From Bryoerythrophyllum caledonicum (lineage: Eukaryota > Streptophyta > Bryopsida > Pottiales > Pottiaceae), in NCBI GenBank assembly GCA_963971425.1, contig OZ020515.1, forward strand, positions 13,966,291 through 14,030,290: a DNA stretch of 64,000 bases. The letters run 5' to 3'. This document shows, one piece after another, positions 32,037 to 42,675 of this stretch (position 1 is the first letter of the stretch; each line of letters begins with the position of its first letter). A program made the position numbers and the translations under genes. Below the pieces are notes generated by a model. The model worked only from the letters and a program-made list of their open reading frames with translations. It was not told where the DNA came from and made no database searches.

Positions 32037-35000
32037 ATGGTGTTGGGTGACATCACAGATTCATACAGGGCGGACAGAAGCTACACTCCCAGCGCCGTGT
32101 TGCCTGCAAAGTATCGCCCAACAATTTTACGCGGAGTACCGCTTTCTCAGCAAACAGCCAGATCCGAATTCCCAGCGAAACGGCGGGCGGGGGATACCAA
32201 CCTTGACCTCTGGCTAGATGGTAGCATTTATCCGGAACATCCAAAGACCCAGCAGACACCTCCATTCCGGGATCTCAAGAGCCTTCTCTGCTACGTGGGT
32301 GATGGGGAAAATGGATTGTTTGGGTATGCGAATTCACTACGGAATAGTTCGGAGTTTGTGCAGCGCTGTACCGAATTGATGGACGCTGTGAGTTCAATTG
32401 ATGCAAGGCGTCAAGAAATGGAAGCCCAATTGCTTGCGGAGAAGGCAACTCGAGTGCAAGATGAACTTCTCTTCGCAAGTCACGTCTCGACATTGGAGAT
32501 ACGAGCGCATGAGGCCCTGATCGCATACCAGAGACATGTTGCAAAGCTGAATGAAGACATTGTTGCGCATCTTCAAGATAAACTCCGGCATATTGCGGAA
32601 TCAGCGGCCGACATAGATTCTATTGAAGCGCGCAACGTTGCCCAAGTCGAAAGGTTGACTGTTGGTTATCGAACGCAGATTCAAGACCTCAGTCTTCAGC
32701 TACTCACCGTGAAGAACGACCTTTTGCTTTGTCAGTTACGGTACAATAGATTGTCTTCTCGACGCAATCATGGGCGAAAGAGAATGGATTTCTCTAAATT
32801 AGCAAAGAAAGGAGGGCGTGCAAAACAAGTCCGGTTACAATTTCGGTAAGATAGAAAGAACTCTTCAATGTTCATTCTTCTTGGCAAGTTTTGTGTGTTG
32901 AGAGGGAGTATGGGGCAGCGAGGGGGTGGTGGGAGGATCAATTACTCTGGGGATTTCGGTTTCTTTTCTCTAACAGCACTTGTGTGATTCCCTGCAGAGA
33001 GCTGATCGTACCAGAGGTTGTCCAAACCATCCGCAATTCAAACATCACAACCGGTAGTCGCAAAAGGCTTTGTGGTGATCAACCTCAGCAAAGCACCACA
33101 GGAGCGGCAATGGGTGAACTTCTCTCGAAGGGCGAGGCGGATGTGCTTATGGCAGACCCCAAATTTGCCAAAGTTGCGGCCGGAATAACTAACAGACACA
33201 TGCAGGCTGTCGGGGCGGTGGTGGATGAGTACGCCATTCTAGGAACGATGGACGATGACGACGTTCCACACAGTGCTTACAACAAAATGGTACAGATCAT
33301 GAAGAACGGCGTGCGCCAGGTTGAAAAAAAATCTGAATTTCAAGTCGATGCCTTCCGCATTCTGTGTAAGCCATTTTCCTACCAAATCCTATGCTCCCCC
33401 GCTTGCAGACATACTCATCTCTCCTTCTGTCGTTCACTCTCATGTTTGGAGACTGTACTCAAATCTCACCTTCTATGGGTCACTATTGTGCTTCCTCCTT
33501 TTGTTTGCTCTTCCTATTGCACACTCATATGTGCTTACCTTTCGCCTAAAATGAATTGCAAATGTAATCTGAGCAGGTAGGCCTCCTTCGAACAGAAATG
33601 AATTCTAAATTGCAGGAATTTGTGGACGAGTACTTCCATATCAGCAACTCGTATGAGATTCCCTTGGAGGCCAACGAAGATCCAAAAAAACGAACTCGCC
33701 CAACACACCTTCACTTGGATGAGTCTAACAATTTGTTTGTCGACCTAGTGACGGTGCAACGATCTATGATTTCTCACTATGAGATAACTGCAGAAGATAT
33801 GTTGAGCAATTTGAAACTCCCACCCTTTTCAACTTCCTGTATTCATTGGATTGTGCAGTGTAATTTCCTTGTCCTTGTAGTTGTAATCTTGTTTGCAGAG
33901 GTGGGCAGTAAACCGCTTATTTTCGTTATGAAGCTTGACGAGGCAGAGATTGTGAAGGGCGAAAAAATGGAGAGAATGTCCATAACATTGATGAATCGAG
34001 CCCTAGATGAGCCAGAGCTGTCGAGGAAGGATCCTCGTTTTTTCTCTGTTCAATCAGACCGTGACATCTGGCCAATTGGCACTTTCCGTGTGCACAAGGA
34101 AACACATGAATGTCTGAAGTGGGTTCTCAACCAAACACCGATCCCTGCAGTAGTCAATGCACAATCAGCTGGTCAGAAACTCTCGGTTGAAGGTATAGGA
34201 GAGTTTGTAATAGAGTGGCACCTCGCATGCCATATGAAGACCGTGAAATGTTTGTACGGATTTGCGCACGGAGCAAATGCCCAGCACTCGTGCATGTATT
34301 GTTGGCAGAGGAAGGCGGAGAAGAGACCGCTGTCAGCTGCGGAAGCTCAGGAACCCTGGAAATTTCGACAGCCATGGTCTGGAGGATTGTTTGCAAGAGG
34401 AGCCTAGGCGAAGCCCACGCGTGGTCCGGGAGGAGGGCCAGATGGAACAGGGAAATGGGCCCCTATCTTGGACATCCCAGTGACTCGAGTCCACTTCTGT
34501 ACACTCCATGCAATGTGCCGTGTAGTCGAGAAGATTGTCCACCTCCAGATTTCCTATGTCTGGCTGATTAAAGATGCCAATGAGCAAAAGCTTGCAGTTG
34601 CGGCCATGGAGCATGCTCTGTCAAAGGCCGGCCTCTGCTCAGGTGCTGTTGTGCTCACGCGTGACACTAAACTATCTGGAGAACATTCCGATCTACCCAA
34701 CAGAGTATCATTCAATGGAGCAAAGTGCCGTAAGATGTTCAAGCCGTCCTCTTGGTCAAATTTTGATGTTGTTTGGAAAGATGTTTGCGAGGCTGAGCAC
34801 AATAATACAAACAGGGGACAATCTAAACTACAACGACAAGAGGTGTGGGCTGCGTTTGAGGAGTTGTTGCCGTATTTCCAATGCATGACAAAGCCTAGTC
34901 AGAGGAAAACATCAGGGTTCTACTTGAGTCCTGCACAACGCAAGGCTTACAAAGGTGTTGTGGAGCGGTGGGGTAGAGCTTATGTGGCAGCATTTGGCGA

Positions 35001-35518
35001 AGGCTCTGTAACCCATTATGTGGTAAGTATCAATGCTAAATTCTTAGCTTCTTCCCTCCAAAATGGTTGTTGTAATTGAATGTTTAATTATAAGTTCCTG
35101 CCTTGTATATCGATTACAAATTAATCCTCTTTCCGCTTGCAATCAGCACGTTATTGTCAAGCACAGCTCTTGGTTTGTCATGAAGTACGGCAGTCTCTCG
35201 GTATGGTCTACACAAGGCATGGAAAAGTCCCACTATGCAACCAAAGTGGCTTATATGAAGCATTCACAACATGGTGGGACAAAAGAACATCATTCAGCTA
35301 TTGTGCAGATTTTTCAATGGTGGTATAGAACAATTCAGCACAGGGAGAAGAAGAGAGCTAGGGCTAGGGCATTGGCGAGCAATCCAACGGTTATTGCTGC
35401 TCGTGCTCTTGTAGCAAGAAGGCGTGAAGCGTCTCTGGCATCGTCAGCAGCTGAACGACTTGCAGAATGGCGAAACGGTCGCCATCGGAATGGTTCACGG
35501 TACGTGCCAAGAATGTGA
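32037..35518 (+). pseudogene. Spliced transposase-like gene
   Basis: Exons are 32037-32845, 32998-33365, 33581-35022 and 35147-35518. GT-AG introns keep phase 2, 1 and 0. Exon 1 has a conserved-looking N-terminus (LRGVPLSQQTARSEFPAKRR, DLKSLLCYVGDGENGLFGYA) and a coiled coil. Exon 3 has FVIEWHLACHMKTVKCLYGF, HGANAQHSCMYCWQ (zinc-ligand-like), VHFCTLHAMCRVVEKIVHLQ and VSFNGAKCRKMF. Exon 4 has HVIVKHSSWFVMKYGSLSVW followed by STQGMEKSHY, then a basic tail. The series 'H-x-C-x-YC, LHAMCR, NGA-C, WSTQGMEK' recalls a TE-derived transposase-like family present in plants and animals; I cannot name the superfamily. An in-frame TAG at 34405-34407 breaks exon 3, with the same frame continuing on both sides. 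Confidence 0.55.
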
Positions 35519-35524
35519 GTTCAG

Positions 35525-35790
35525 GTGAGTTCGGAGGCCCAAATTCAAGTGATGCAGGAGTGCAAGCCGGGCGTGAGAGAGTACCAGCTGGAGGCCATAT
35601 TTCTGCACCATGTGTACCATTACGGAGGGTGGATCTGCACAGAGGCCAAGAGTAAGCTGGGTGGATCTGCACAAACTGGCGGAGACACGCATCCTGGAGA
35701 CGCTGAAGTAGAGCGGCATCGTGCAAGGGGAAGTGGAAGCAATGCAGGAGAGCAGGCTGGGAGCGGTGTTCATGCCGCACGGATTGATTA
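35525..35790 (+). pseudogene. Captured, internally deleted prolidase (PEPD) fragment
   Basis: The first part reads QIQVMQECKPGVREYQLEAI then FLHHVYHYGG, the N-terminal start of the Xaa-Pro dipeptidase catalytic domain. After a 31-bp offset repeat of GGGTGGATCTGCACA (35627 and 35658) the second part, in another frame, reads WVDLHKLAETRILETLK*SG then VQGEVEAMQESRLGAVFMPH, a later part of the same domain. The intervening metal-ligand region is missing. A TAG interrupts the second part. Its position directly behind the transposase-like gene suggests capture by a mobile element. Confidence 0.65.
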
Positions 35791-36190
35791 CATCAACGCA
35801 GCTAATTATGCTTTTCACTTCCTAGCTCATAGCATTTTTTATGTTACATGTGTAAGAACATATCCCAAGCAAGCGGAAGCTGTCCTTTGTCGTTGTGTTT
35901 AAACAATTGTTTCCGTAGGATTATTGTTCCATTTTTATCCCTCGTCTTTCAGTATAGCGGTATCCAACTACAGGACTTTCTAAGAATAAACATTTCCGTG
36001 TTGGCAAGTACTTCCGGTTGCATGCTCCAATGAGATCGCTGGGCACTGACAGAAAGGTCTTGATGACAAGGTGAGCGGGAATAGGGGAAATCCACCTTTC
36101 CTCTTCGGTGGTACAAAAATAAAATCAATTACGACCCTCCTTGCACACTTTTGAAGCGGCCCTCCACAGGCCCGAAATTTTCTGTAATGT
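35791..36190. other. Spacer up to the 3' end of retrotransposon copy 1
   Basis: No gene was recognised. Homology with retrotransposon copy 2 begins at about 36191 (plus strand TCCTTCTTTCGAGGGTAGAC). Confidence 0.5.
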
Positions 36191-36335
36191 TCCTTCTTTC
36201 GAGGGTAGACACTATGCAACGCGTAGCCAGAAACCAGCCAAACAAACAACCAACCCCGACCTAACTAACTAACCAAACAAGTAGCAAAGACCACACTCAA
36301 TCAGCCAATTAGGAAGAGTCAAGGCGGCGAAGTAT

Positions 36336-36890
36336 TTAAGGGGGGTCTTGTGTATCAGGGAGGACTTGGTTGTTTTTGATTTTGCGTTTGTGTAGGAGAA
36401 TAGACATGGCATATTGGATAGCGATGGTGTTGATGTTTTTAAAGGTAGTTTTAATTGTGTCAATGGGTATCTTGAGTGTATCTTCTAAGGTTTTCATAGA
36501 TGGGATAAAGGTGGTGGCACGAGTGCCGGATGTGATTACAATAAGGGGGTCGACATTCCATCTGAGGGCAATGATGTTGTCAATAAGGGGTTGATATTTA
36601 TTTATTTTATTTTGGATTGTTTCCGGGGAAAATCTATCGTTGCAGTATGTGAATTCAATGAATTGAATGGTGTAGTCTTGGTTGATGTTATCGGGTGGTG
36701 GGTCATTATATGGTAAACCTTTAACACAAAGGATGTCCGGTTTGAGCCTAGCGTTGCAATGGCATCTTTGGGTCATACAAGAGCATGGGAGTAGCCAAGG
36801 GGGGACTGTATTTTCTTGTGGGTTGATATTAAAAGTGCCGGCGTTCATTAGTATAATACATCTCGATTTGTTGTAAGAGGTGATTAGTTT
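36336..36890 (-). CDS. PD-(D/E)XK-like C-terminal domain, copy 1
   Basis: In frame with, and directly after, the TGA at 36893-36891 (KLITSYNKSRCIILMNAGTF). It contains CSCMTQRCHCNARLKPDILC, then IQFIEFTYCNDRF, then NKINKYQPLIDNIIALRWNV and ITSGTRATTF. The series 'C-rich, (R/K)PD, 15-25 residues, EFT, K-x-x-KY, GW' is what restriction-like endonuclease domains at LINE C-termini show. If the frame is used it depends on TGA readthrough or reinitiation. The catalytic assignment (D of KPD, E of IEFT, K of KY) is inferred. Confidence 0.5.
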   Translation of the reverse strand, partial: KLITSYNKSRCIILMNAGTFNINPQENTVPPWLLPCSCMTQRCHCNARLKPDILCVKGLPYNDPPPDNINQDYTIQFIEFTYCNDRFSPETIQNKINKYQPLIDNIIALRWNVDPLIVITSGTRATTFIPSMKTLEDTLKIPIDTIKTTFKNINTIAIQYAMSILLHKRKIKNNQVLPDTQDPP

Positions 36891-38475
36891 TCAGACTTCC
36901 CATACCGCTTTATTATGTCTTTTAACAATTAGAGAGTGTATGTGGTGGTTTTGGCATTTGAGTAGAACATACAACCATGTGTCGGGGTCCGTTGAGGGGC
37001 ATATGGGGCATGTTGTGGATGGAAATCCTTCTATTCCAAAGAATAGTTGTTTACGAGCGTTTCCCATATATTGACCAGTACGGAATTTGATGAGGCATGT
37101 TATTTGTGAGTCTGAGATGATGGGGTTTTTCCAAAAATTTGTAGAGAGTTCATTATCTATGTCGTTATTGTTAGTCCATTTTTCTATGTTAGGAATATTT
37201 TCTGTGATTGTGTCAAGGTTATTGTAGAGGTCTTGTTTTTTGAGATATTTGCCCAAAAATCTAATTGGGCCTTTGTCAGGGGTATCTTGTTTGGAAGGCC
37301 AATCTTCTTTTTGAAAGTAGTATGGGGTAGCATGGGCATGTTCGTGTGGATCTTTGGCATTTTTGTGTGTTTTTTCTCGGCCTTCTTTTGCTAATTTGTC
37401 TCCTTGTTCGTTGCCATCAATGTTGGCATGAGCTCTCACTTTGTGGAGGGTGGTGATTTGTGTACGATTTTGTAACATTTGGACCATTGATATTAATATG
37501 GTTTGGTCGGGGTGGCTATTGTGAAGGGTAGGGTGTGTTATTTGAGTGTTTAGTAGGTAAAGTGCATTTATACAATCAGTGAATATGTGTGCGGGTTCAT
37601 TTTTGTATTTTGTTGTGATGATTTGTAGTGTTTTGTGAATGGCCATGAGTTCTGCTCTGAGGATATTTTGTAGTCCGTGGAGTCTTTTAGCTAGTTTAAT
37701 TTCTTTGGTAGGGTTATATATGCCATAGCCAGCTTTTTCTCTGCGCCAAGAGCCCGGGCTTATTTGTTCTGGTGGTTTAAAGGAGCCATCAGTGTAATAA
37801 CTGTGTGCGGGATTAAATTTTGGTGTGGTATTAGTTGAGTATTCTGGAAGAGGGGGAGGTGTGACGGAGTAGTTTAATGTGTTGTTGACATAGTTTAGTT
37901 TTGACCAGGTTTTACTTTTGTTTACGGGGGTTTGTATGGGTGTTGGTGGGGCCAGTTTTGTGTACAGCCGGTGTATGTCTAGGCTTTTTGTTATGGAGGT
38001 AAGTTCCGCAAGTTGTTCTAGGGAGCCAAGGGTTTGGTTTCGATGATAGACGCATAGTATTTGTAATGTAGATGGCTCGATTCGGGGTTTTTTTAGCTCG
38101 GGTGGAATGGTAGGTTCTTCGTATGGCATTGTGTCTGCCTCAAATAATGCAATGATATGTGAATCTGGAAATGGGTTTGATTGTTGGTTGTTGTTTTGGT
38201 ACCAATTGTTGTTTGGTGTGATGATGATTGTATCTGTGTTATTTGGATCGTTTTTGGCGGCAAGTCTAGCCCAATGTATGGCTTGTTCCATGTCCTTCTC
38301 GTTGTGGGGGTGAGCTATACCATTACCATTCCATTTATAATCAAAGGCCTTTCCTAGGGATCCAAATATTTTGTCTCTTTCGTAAGGTGAGTAGAATTTT
38401 TTTAGCTTGGTAGAACATGTGACCGGGGAAGAAAAGTATGATTGTTCAATGTCGAAGTATGAGATTAGTGAGTCT
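36891..38475 (-). CDS. Methyltransferase relic, RNase H and Cys/His motif, copy 1
   Basis: The segment begins near FYSPYERDKIFGSLGKAFDY and the degenerate motif AHPHNEKDMEQ, then IIITPNNNWYQ, resembling PCIF1-type adenine methyltransferases with the NPPF motif lost. RNase H follows: YYTDGSFKPPEQ, RAELMAIHKTL, HIFTDCINALYLL and HANIDGNEQGDKLAKEG give D-E-D-D. The end has TCPICPSTDPD and LKCQNHHIHSLIVKRHNKAV, a C-C-H-type zinc motif common just before LINE terminal domains, then TGA at 36893-36891. The ATG at 38291 is internal; the frame is open further upstream and joins the preceding segment through a frameshift near 38490. Confidence 0.75.
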
Positions 38476-38968
38476 AAAATGGGAGTGGGTATTGTGTACT
38501 GCGCATTTTTAGGGGGTCCGTTTTTTGTATTCGGTATTTATATCTTTGATATAACCATATTAGTTCGGTTTCAAAGGATTGGGTCATTGGTTCGATGTTT
38601 GTTGGGGTTTGTAACTTTGTATTATATTGGTTCCATAGCCATTGGAGTCGATTAATAGGGATGGTGTGTAAATGTCGACCATTTTCTTCGTATAGATGTG
38701 CTTGGTTGTTATCTATTTGAATTGTGTTTGAGGATGTAATGATATCAGTTTCGGGGTTACATTTTGTTGAGTAGATGTTTAAGAGTGGGATAATTATGGG
38801 TGGTGTTACGGCTCTTGAGTCTGAGAGTTGTTCTTGGGGGTGGTGGGCTAGGATGATATCCGAGTATGTTTTGTATTGAATTTTTTGGTAGTATTGTTTT
38901 AATTTTTCGATGTTATGTGTGGCAGTATTGTTGTCGTGTCTTGGAAAAAGGTCTCTTGGGGAAGCCAT
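38474..38968 (-). CDS. ORF2 linker after the chromodomain-like segment, copy 1
   Basis: Frame-shifted continuation of the ORF2 body between the chromodomain-like part and the methyltransferase relic, clearly homologous to residues 115-270 of the copy 2 frame at 54199-51788 (IIPLLNIYSTKCNPETD, HLYEENGRHLHTIPINRLQW, FETELIWLYQRYKYRI). No catalytic motif is visible. Confidence 0.6.
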   Translation of the reverse strand: MASPRDLFPRHDNNTATHNIEKLKQYYQKIQYKTYSDIILAHHPQEQLSDSRAVTPPIIIPLLNIYSTKCNPETDIITSSNTIQIDNNQAHLYEENGRHLHTIPINRLQWLWNQYNTKLQTPTNIEPMTQSFETELIWLYQRYKYRIQKTDPLKMRSTQYPLPF

Positions 38969-39366
38969 TTATTGTATGTATTATTATTGTGTTGCCATTG
39001 GCATAGATATTTTGTGTAGTTATTTTGTCTGTTATTTGTGTCTGTGTGTTGGATGTGTTTATGGCGTATGATGTTCTTAATGGGGTATGTGGTAGGGTTT
39101 TTGGGGATGTATGTTGGCGGATGGGGATGGTATGTATGTGGAGGGTTAGGGGGATTGATTGGTGTGGGGATATTTCTTGGGTATATGTTATTGTTGAGGG
39201 TGGTGAATGGATCTTTCAGTATATGAGAGTATGCGTGTATGTTACAAGGAGTAATACTTGTAGTGGGGCATGTTGGATGGCAAAATAGTTGTTTAACAAC
39301 GTTTAAGGCACTTTTTATTAGTTTGGATGGGGTGAAGTGGTAGGTTTTGAAGTCCTCATTGTTCAT
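38899..39366 (-). CDS. Chromodomain-like segment of ORF2, copy 1
   Basis: Starts MNNEDFKTYHFTPSKLIKSA and has a Pro/His/Thr-rich stretch. It then has TTYPIKNIIRHKHIQ and NYTKYLCQWQHNNNTYNKWL followed by PQ. The pattern Y-x-(I/V)-(D/E/K)-x-I, then YL-x-x-W, then N-x-W-x-P matches chromodomains, with Y, W and W at aromatic-cage positions. The frame is lost immediately after by a T-run length change. Confidence 0.5.
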   Translation of the reverse strand: MNNEDFKTYHFTPSKLIKSALNVVKQLFCHPTCPTTSITPCNIHAYSHILKDPFTTLNNNIYPRNIPTPINPPNPPHTYHPHPPTYIPKNPTTYPIKNIIRHKHIQHTDTNNRQNNYTKYLCQWQHNNNTYNKWLPQETFFQDTTTILPHITSKN

Positions 39367-39730
39367 GATGTGTGTGCCGTTGGGTAAAGTAATTTGGGTT
39401 AGTTCGATAATATTTTTTGAGAGGAGTTTTTGTAGAAGCTTTTGGGAGAGTTGGGCATTGAGTGTGTTGTGGTTTAGTGTTTCTTGGCGCCATAGTATTT
39501 CCAGTGGTGTAGGATTGATGAGGAAGTTTGGGAGCGTACATTTAAGGTGGACTTTAGCTATGTGTTTTAATAAGAAGAATGTTCGTGTGATTGGTGATCT
39601 TATGGAGTCACTTCTTTAATTCTGGGTATGTATTCGGCGCCACCGTATTGGGCAAGGATATATTGAGTTAATCCATTATATATTTTTCCAAGTCTACCTT
39701 TATCGTTTAAAGCATTTTACAGTTGCTCGC
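39367..39730 (-). pseudogene. RT-to-chromodomain linker with a 29-bp duplication nearby, copy 1
   Basis: Homologous to copy 2 54240-54640 but out of frame. The adjacent RT end contains a 29-bp tandem duplication (TATACACCGGAGATATG at about 39732 and 39761) absent from copy 2, which ends the RT frame early. Confidence 0.55.
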
Positions 39731-42256
39731 CTATACACCGGAGATATGTAGTTGTTCGCCTATACACCGGAGATATGCATTTTTGAGGGAGAAAGCTTCA
39801 AGTCCAAATAGGTTATGTGGGAGTTGTGTTATTGCGTTTGACATACATTTTGGTAATCCACATATGGTTTTTTGTATGGCTATTATTTTTTGATCAAGTT
39901 TTTTGATGGCTGGCATAGAGTATGGTACACCGTAGAAACTATATGCCACACCTGGGCGTAGTACGGTGTCGACCATTTTTATTTTTTGTTTCATGGTGGC
40001 CGGACATGTTGTTAGTTCTTTGCATTGTTCGATGAGTTTCGTGGTTGTAGTGTGAATTTGGATTTTCCATTTTAGTGAAGGAACAAGGTTTGTCCCTAGG
40101 TATATGTATGGTTCATTTTGGTGTAGTGTAGGGATTGGTTGGTTACGGTAGTTGATGTCGGAGGCTTGTATTAGGGCTTTGAAAGTGGTAGGGTTCAATT
40201 TGGATTTGTTTGGGCATCCGGTAACGGCACATTTTGGGACACCTACATCCATACCAGCCCATTTACAATATCTATCAATTTTATTGAGTTGTGTTTGGAT
40301 TGATTTGATTTTGTTGGTTATGGTGGCTAGGTCATCTGCGTATGCCGCAGAGTTTATTGTGGTTTGTGATGTGCCAAAAGTATATCCGTTGTTGCCTCTT
40401 TCAAGCCATCTGAGTAGTGGTTCTAAAAATATAATAAATAGATATGGGCTAAGGGTGTCCCCCTGTATAGTTCCTCTTTGAATGGGTATAGATTTTGTTT
40501 TCCCAAAGTGTTCACCAATGTAGTAAGTGGATGACTTGGAGTAGATGTTTCCAACAAGTATAGTTGCCTCTCTTGGGTAACCAAGGTCCGTCATTATTGT
40601 TAGTAGTCGGGCATGATCTATTGAACCAAAGGCATTTTTGAAGTCAACGTATAATATGTATATATCTTGGTTAGTAAATTTTGCGTCTTCTAGTGCGGCT
40701 ATTATGGTTTGGATTTGTCGAGCGGTACTTCTTTCGGCTCTAAATCCTTCTTGACTATCATGTAGGATTTTGAATTTTTCACCATATGAGGATAGTATAA
40801 AAGTGAGTGTGTTGGTAAAGAGTTTATATATTGTGTTAGCTAGTGCAATTGACCTATGGTTGGGTAGTATTGATGGGTCATCTTTTTTGTATAGTAAGAT
40901 TGTTGCACTTGATTTCCATGAGTCTGGTATTTGTTTTTGTTTATAGCAGTGGGAGAAGAATAGGAATAATAGCTTATGAAATCTTGGGGGCATGTTTTTG
41001 AGTATTGAATTTGGTATTCGATCTAGACCTGGGGCTTTATTGTTATCAAGATTTTGAAGGCATGTGTTATACGTGGCTTTGTTAAAGTATTTATTTAGTG
41101 GAATTTCATGTTCGCCTCGTTTGTCAAGGGTATTTCCATCCAGGTCATGCCATGGGTATTGGCGTACTGCACATGTACATTCGTTTGTATGTTGTGGTTG
41201 GTAATTACATGTTGGTCTGTTGGTTATTGTTTGTTGGTTGAATATTTCATTCGCAATGTCTTCTGGGCTAGTTAGAATATTATTATATTGATCCCTGATA
41301 CAATCCATAGGCGGGGATTCAAGGTTTTTAAAGACTTTTTTGTTGATTTTTTTTGGGCTAGTTTCATATAATTGTCTATATTTTGAAATGGCTTTTTTAA
41401 TGTTATCTTTGGTGTATTTCGTGATTATTTTTCTGGCTTGTATGTTGGCTTTCTTTGCAATTAGTGCGATATCGTTTATCCATGTATCATGGGGAAGGTC
41501 CGGAGGTGGCAGGGTGGGGATTTGAGTGTGTTGTAAAATTAGTAGTTCAGTGCATATGGGGTGATTTCGCCATTGAGGGTTGTTTGTTACCATTCTAATG
41601 GTTTTTCGTATTATATGGTATGTGGTTAGGTGTTGTTTCCAAGTTTTAGAAAGTTTTCGGGGTAAGTATCCGCCTTGTTGAGAAGTTCTGTTTGTCATTT
41701 GGGGTATTGGGGGTGCTCTACAAGTTTGTTCTAGTGTATCAGAGATTTTATTGATGAGTTTGTCTAGGGTGTGGCATGCTTCTTGCCATTGTACTTGTGT
41801 TAGTTGGTTATTATTTTCAAGAGTGTTTATGAGGGAGTCTATTTGTATGGAGTTTTCTTCGAAGAGTTTTGTGTTGAATTTTTCTATGTTGTTTTTTGGA
41901 ATGGGGTTGAGTATGCATGTGGTGTCTTTGTTTAGGATTGTAGGGGTTCTACTAATTAGTGTATTATTTGGAATGTGTAATTGTATGGGTGAGTGGTCCA
42001 AGTTAAGGATAATATCTTTGTTTGTTGTGGAGGTGCATTGTGTATTGTTGTTAGTATTTATGTAGAATCCATCTATTAGACTCCAATCGCTATAATTATA
42101 GCCACCTTGTCTAGAGAATTGTGTATCTGTATTGATGTAAGTGAAGTTTAAGTTTTCTGTGAAGCGGCGCCATTGGTAATCAATATTTGGGGGGGGGGGT
42201 GATGGTTTCCATTTTGGCGGCCAATTAGCGCTATGTCTCTGTTGAAATCTCCACAT
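39731..42256 (-). CDS. APE endonuclease C-terminus and reverse transcriptase, copy 1
   Basis: About 841 residues. The first 90 complete the endonuclease (WSLIDGFYINTNN, LDHSPIQLHIPN: the S-D-G and D-H motifs). The RT has APGLDRIPNSILK, SWKSSATILLYKKDDPSILP, NHRSIALANTIYKLF, GFRAERSTARQIQTIIAALE, YVDFKNAFGSIDHARLL, IQRGTIQGDTLSPYLFIIFL and the catalytic SAAYADDLATI. This is a complete non-LTR type RT with fingers, palm and thumb. The N-terminal junction is a frameshift at a G10 run near 42190. Confidence 0.9.
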   Translation of the reverse strand: MWRFQQRHSANWPPKWKPSPPPPNIDYQWRRFTENLNFTYINTDTQFSRQGGYNYSDWSLIDGFYINTNNNTQCTSTTNKDIILNLDHSPIQLHIPNNTLISRTPTILNKDTTCILNPIPKNNIEKFNTKLFEENSIQIDSLINTLENNNQLTQVQWQEACHTLDKLINKISDTLEQTCRAPPIPQMTNRTSQQGGYLPRKLSKTWKQHLTTYHIIRKTIRMVTNNPQWRNHPICTELLILQHTQIPTLPPPDLPHDTWINDIALIAKKANIQARKIITKYTKDNIKKAISKYRQLYETSPKKINKKVFKNLESPPMDCIRDQYNNILTSPEDIANEIFNQQTITNRPTCNYQPQHTNECTCAVRQYPWHDLDGNTLDKRGEHEIPLNKYFNKATYNTCLQNLDNNKAPGLDRIPNSILKNMPPRFHKLLFLFFSHCYKQKQIPDSWKSSATILLYKKDDPSILPNHRSIALANTIYKLFTNTLTFILSSYGEKFKILHDSQEGFRAERSTARQIQTIIAALEDAKFTNQDIYILYVDFKNAFGSIDHARLLTIMTDLGYPREATILVGNIYSKSSTYYIGEHFGKTKSIPIQRGTIQGDTLSPYLFIIFLEPLLRWLERGNNGYTFGTSQTTINSAAYADDLATITNKIKSIQTQLNKIDRYCKWAGMDVGVPKCAVTGCPNKSKLNPTTFKALIQASDINYRNQPIPTLHQNEPYIYLGTNLVPSLKWKIQIHTTTTKLIEQCKELTTCPATMKQKIKMVDTVLRPGVAYSFYGVPYSMPAIKKLDQKIIAIQKTICGLPKCMSNAITQLPHNLFGLEAFSLKNAYLRCIGEQLHISGV

Positions 42257-42675
42257 AATAGGTATGTATGATTGGGATTATTATTAATTTGGGATGTAAT
42301 AGTGTTTTGTATATCTAGGAGGAATCTAGTATCCTCGGGATGGGATGGCATATACATGTGAAAGATTAACCACGGTTGAAGTGGATGATTAGTGATTTTG
42401 ATTATTTGGATGTATGGTGATATGTGCATTGGGGTAGGGATTTTGTTAATGTTGCCCGGGAAAGCATATTTTTTGTGTATTAGTGTGAGTAGGCCACCGC
42501 GGCCCGGTGTGTATGGTCTTCGTTGTTGAATGCATCTTGTAAGTGCATGTGTGTTGTTAAAGATGAGTTTATAGTTTTGAAATATATTTTGTATGCATTT
42601 TGTAGATTTTGTGGCAGTTAGTTTTGTTTCTTGTATAACTATGAGGGCCAATGGTGTGTCTATGTGTGTGACCAA
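42148..42675 (-). CDS. APE-type endonuclease N-terminal part, copy 1
   Basis: Contains LALIVIQETKLTATKSTKCI (catalytic Glu in QET), RRPYTPGRGGLLTLIHKKYA and YLLCGDFNRDIALIGRQNG (GDFN). These are the exonuclease/endonuclease/phosphatase fold motifs used by LINEs to nick target DNA. It is joined to neighbouring segments through frameshifts at G runs near 42775-42800 and 42190-42200. Confidence 0.85.
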   Translation of the reverse strand: MVTHIDTPLALIVIQETKLTATKSTKCIQNIFQNYKLIFNNTHALTRCIQQRRPYTPGRGGLLTLIHKKYAFPGNINKIPTPMHISPYIQIIKITNHPLQPWLIFHMYMPSHPEDTRFLLDIQNTITSQINNNPNHTYLLCGDFNRDIALIGRQNGNHHPPPQILITNGAASQKT

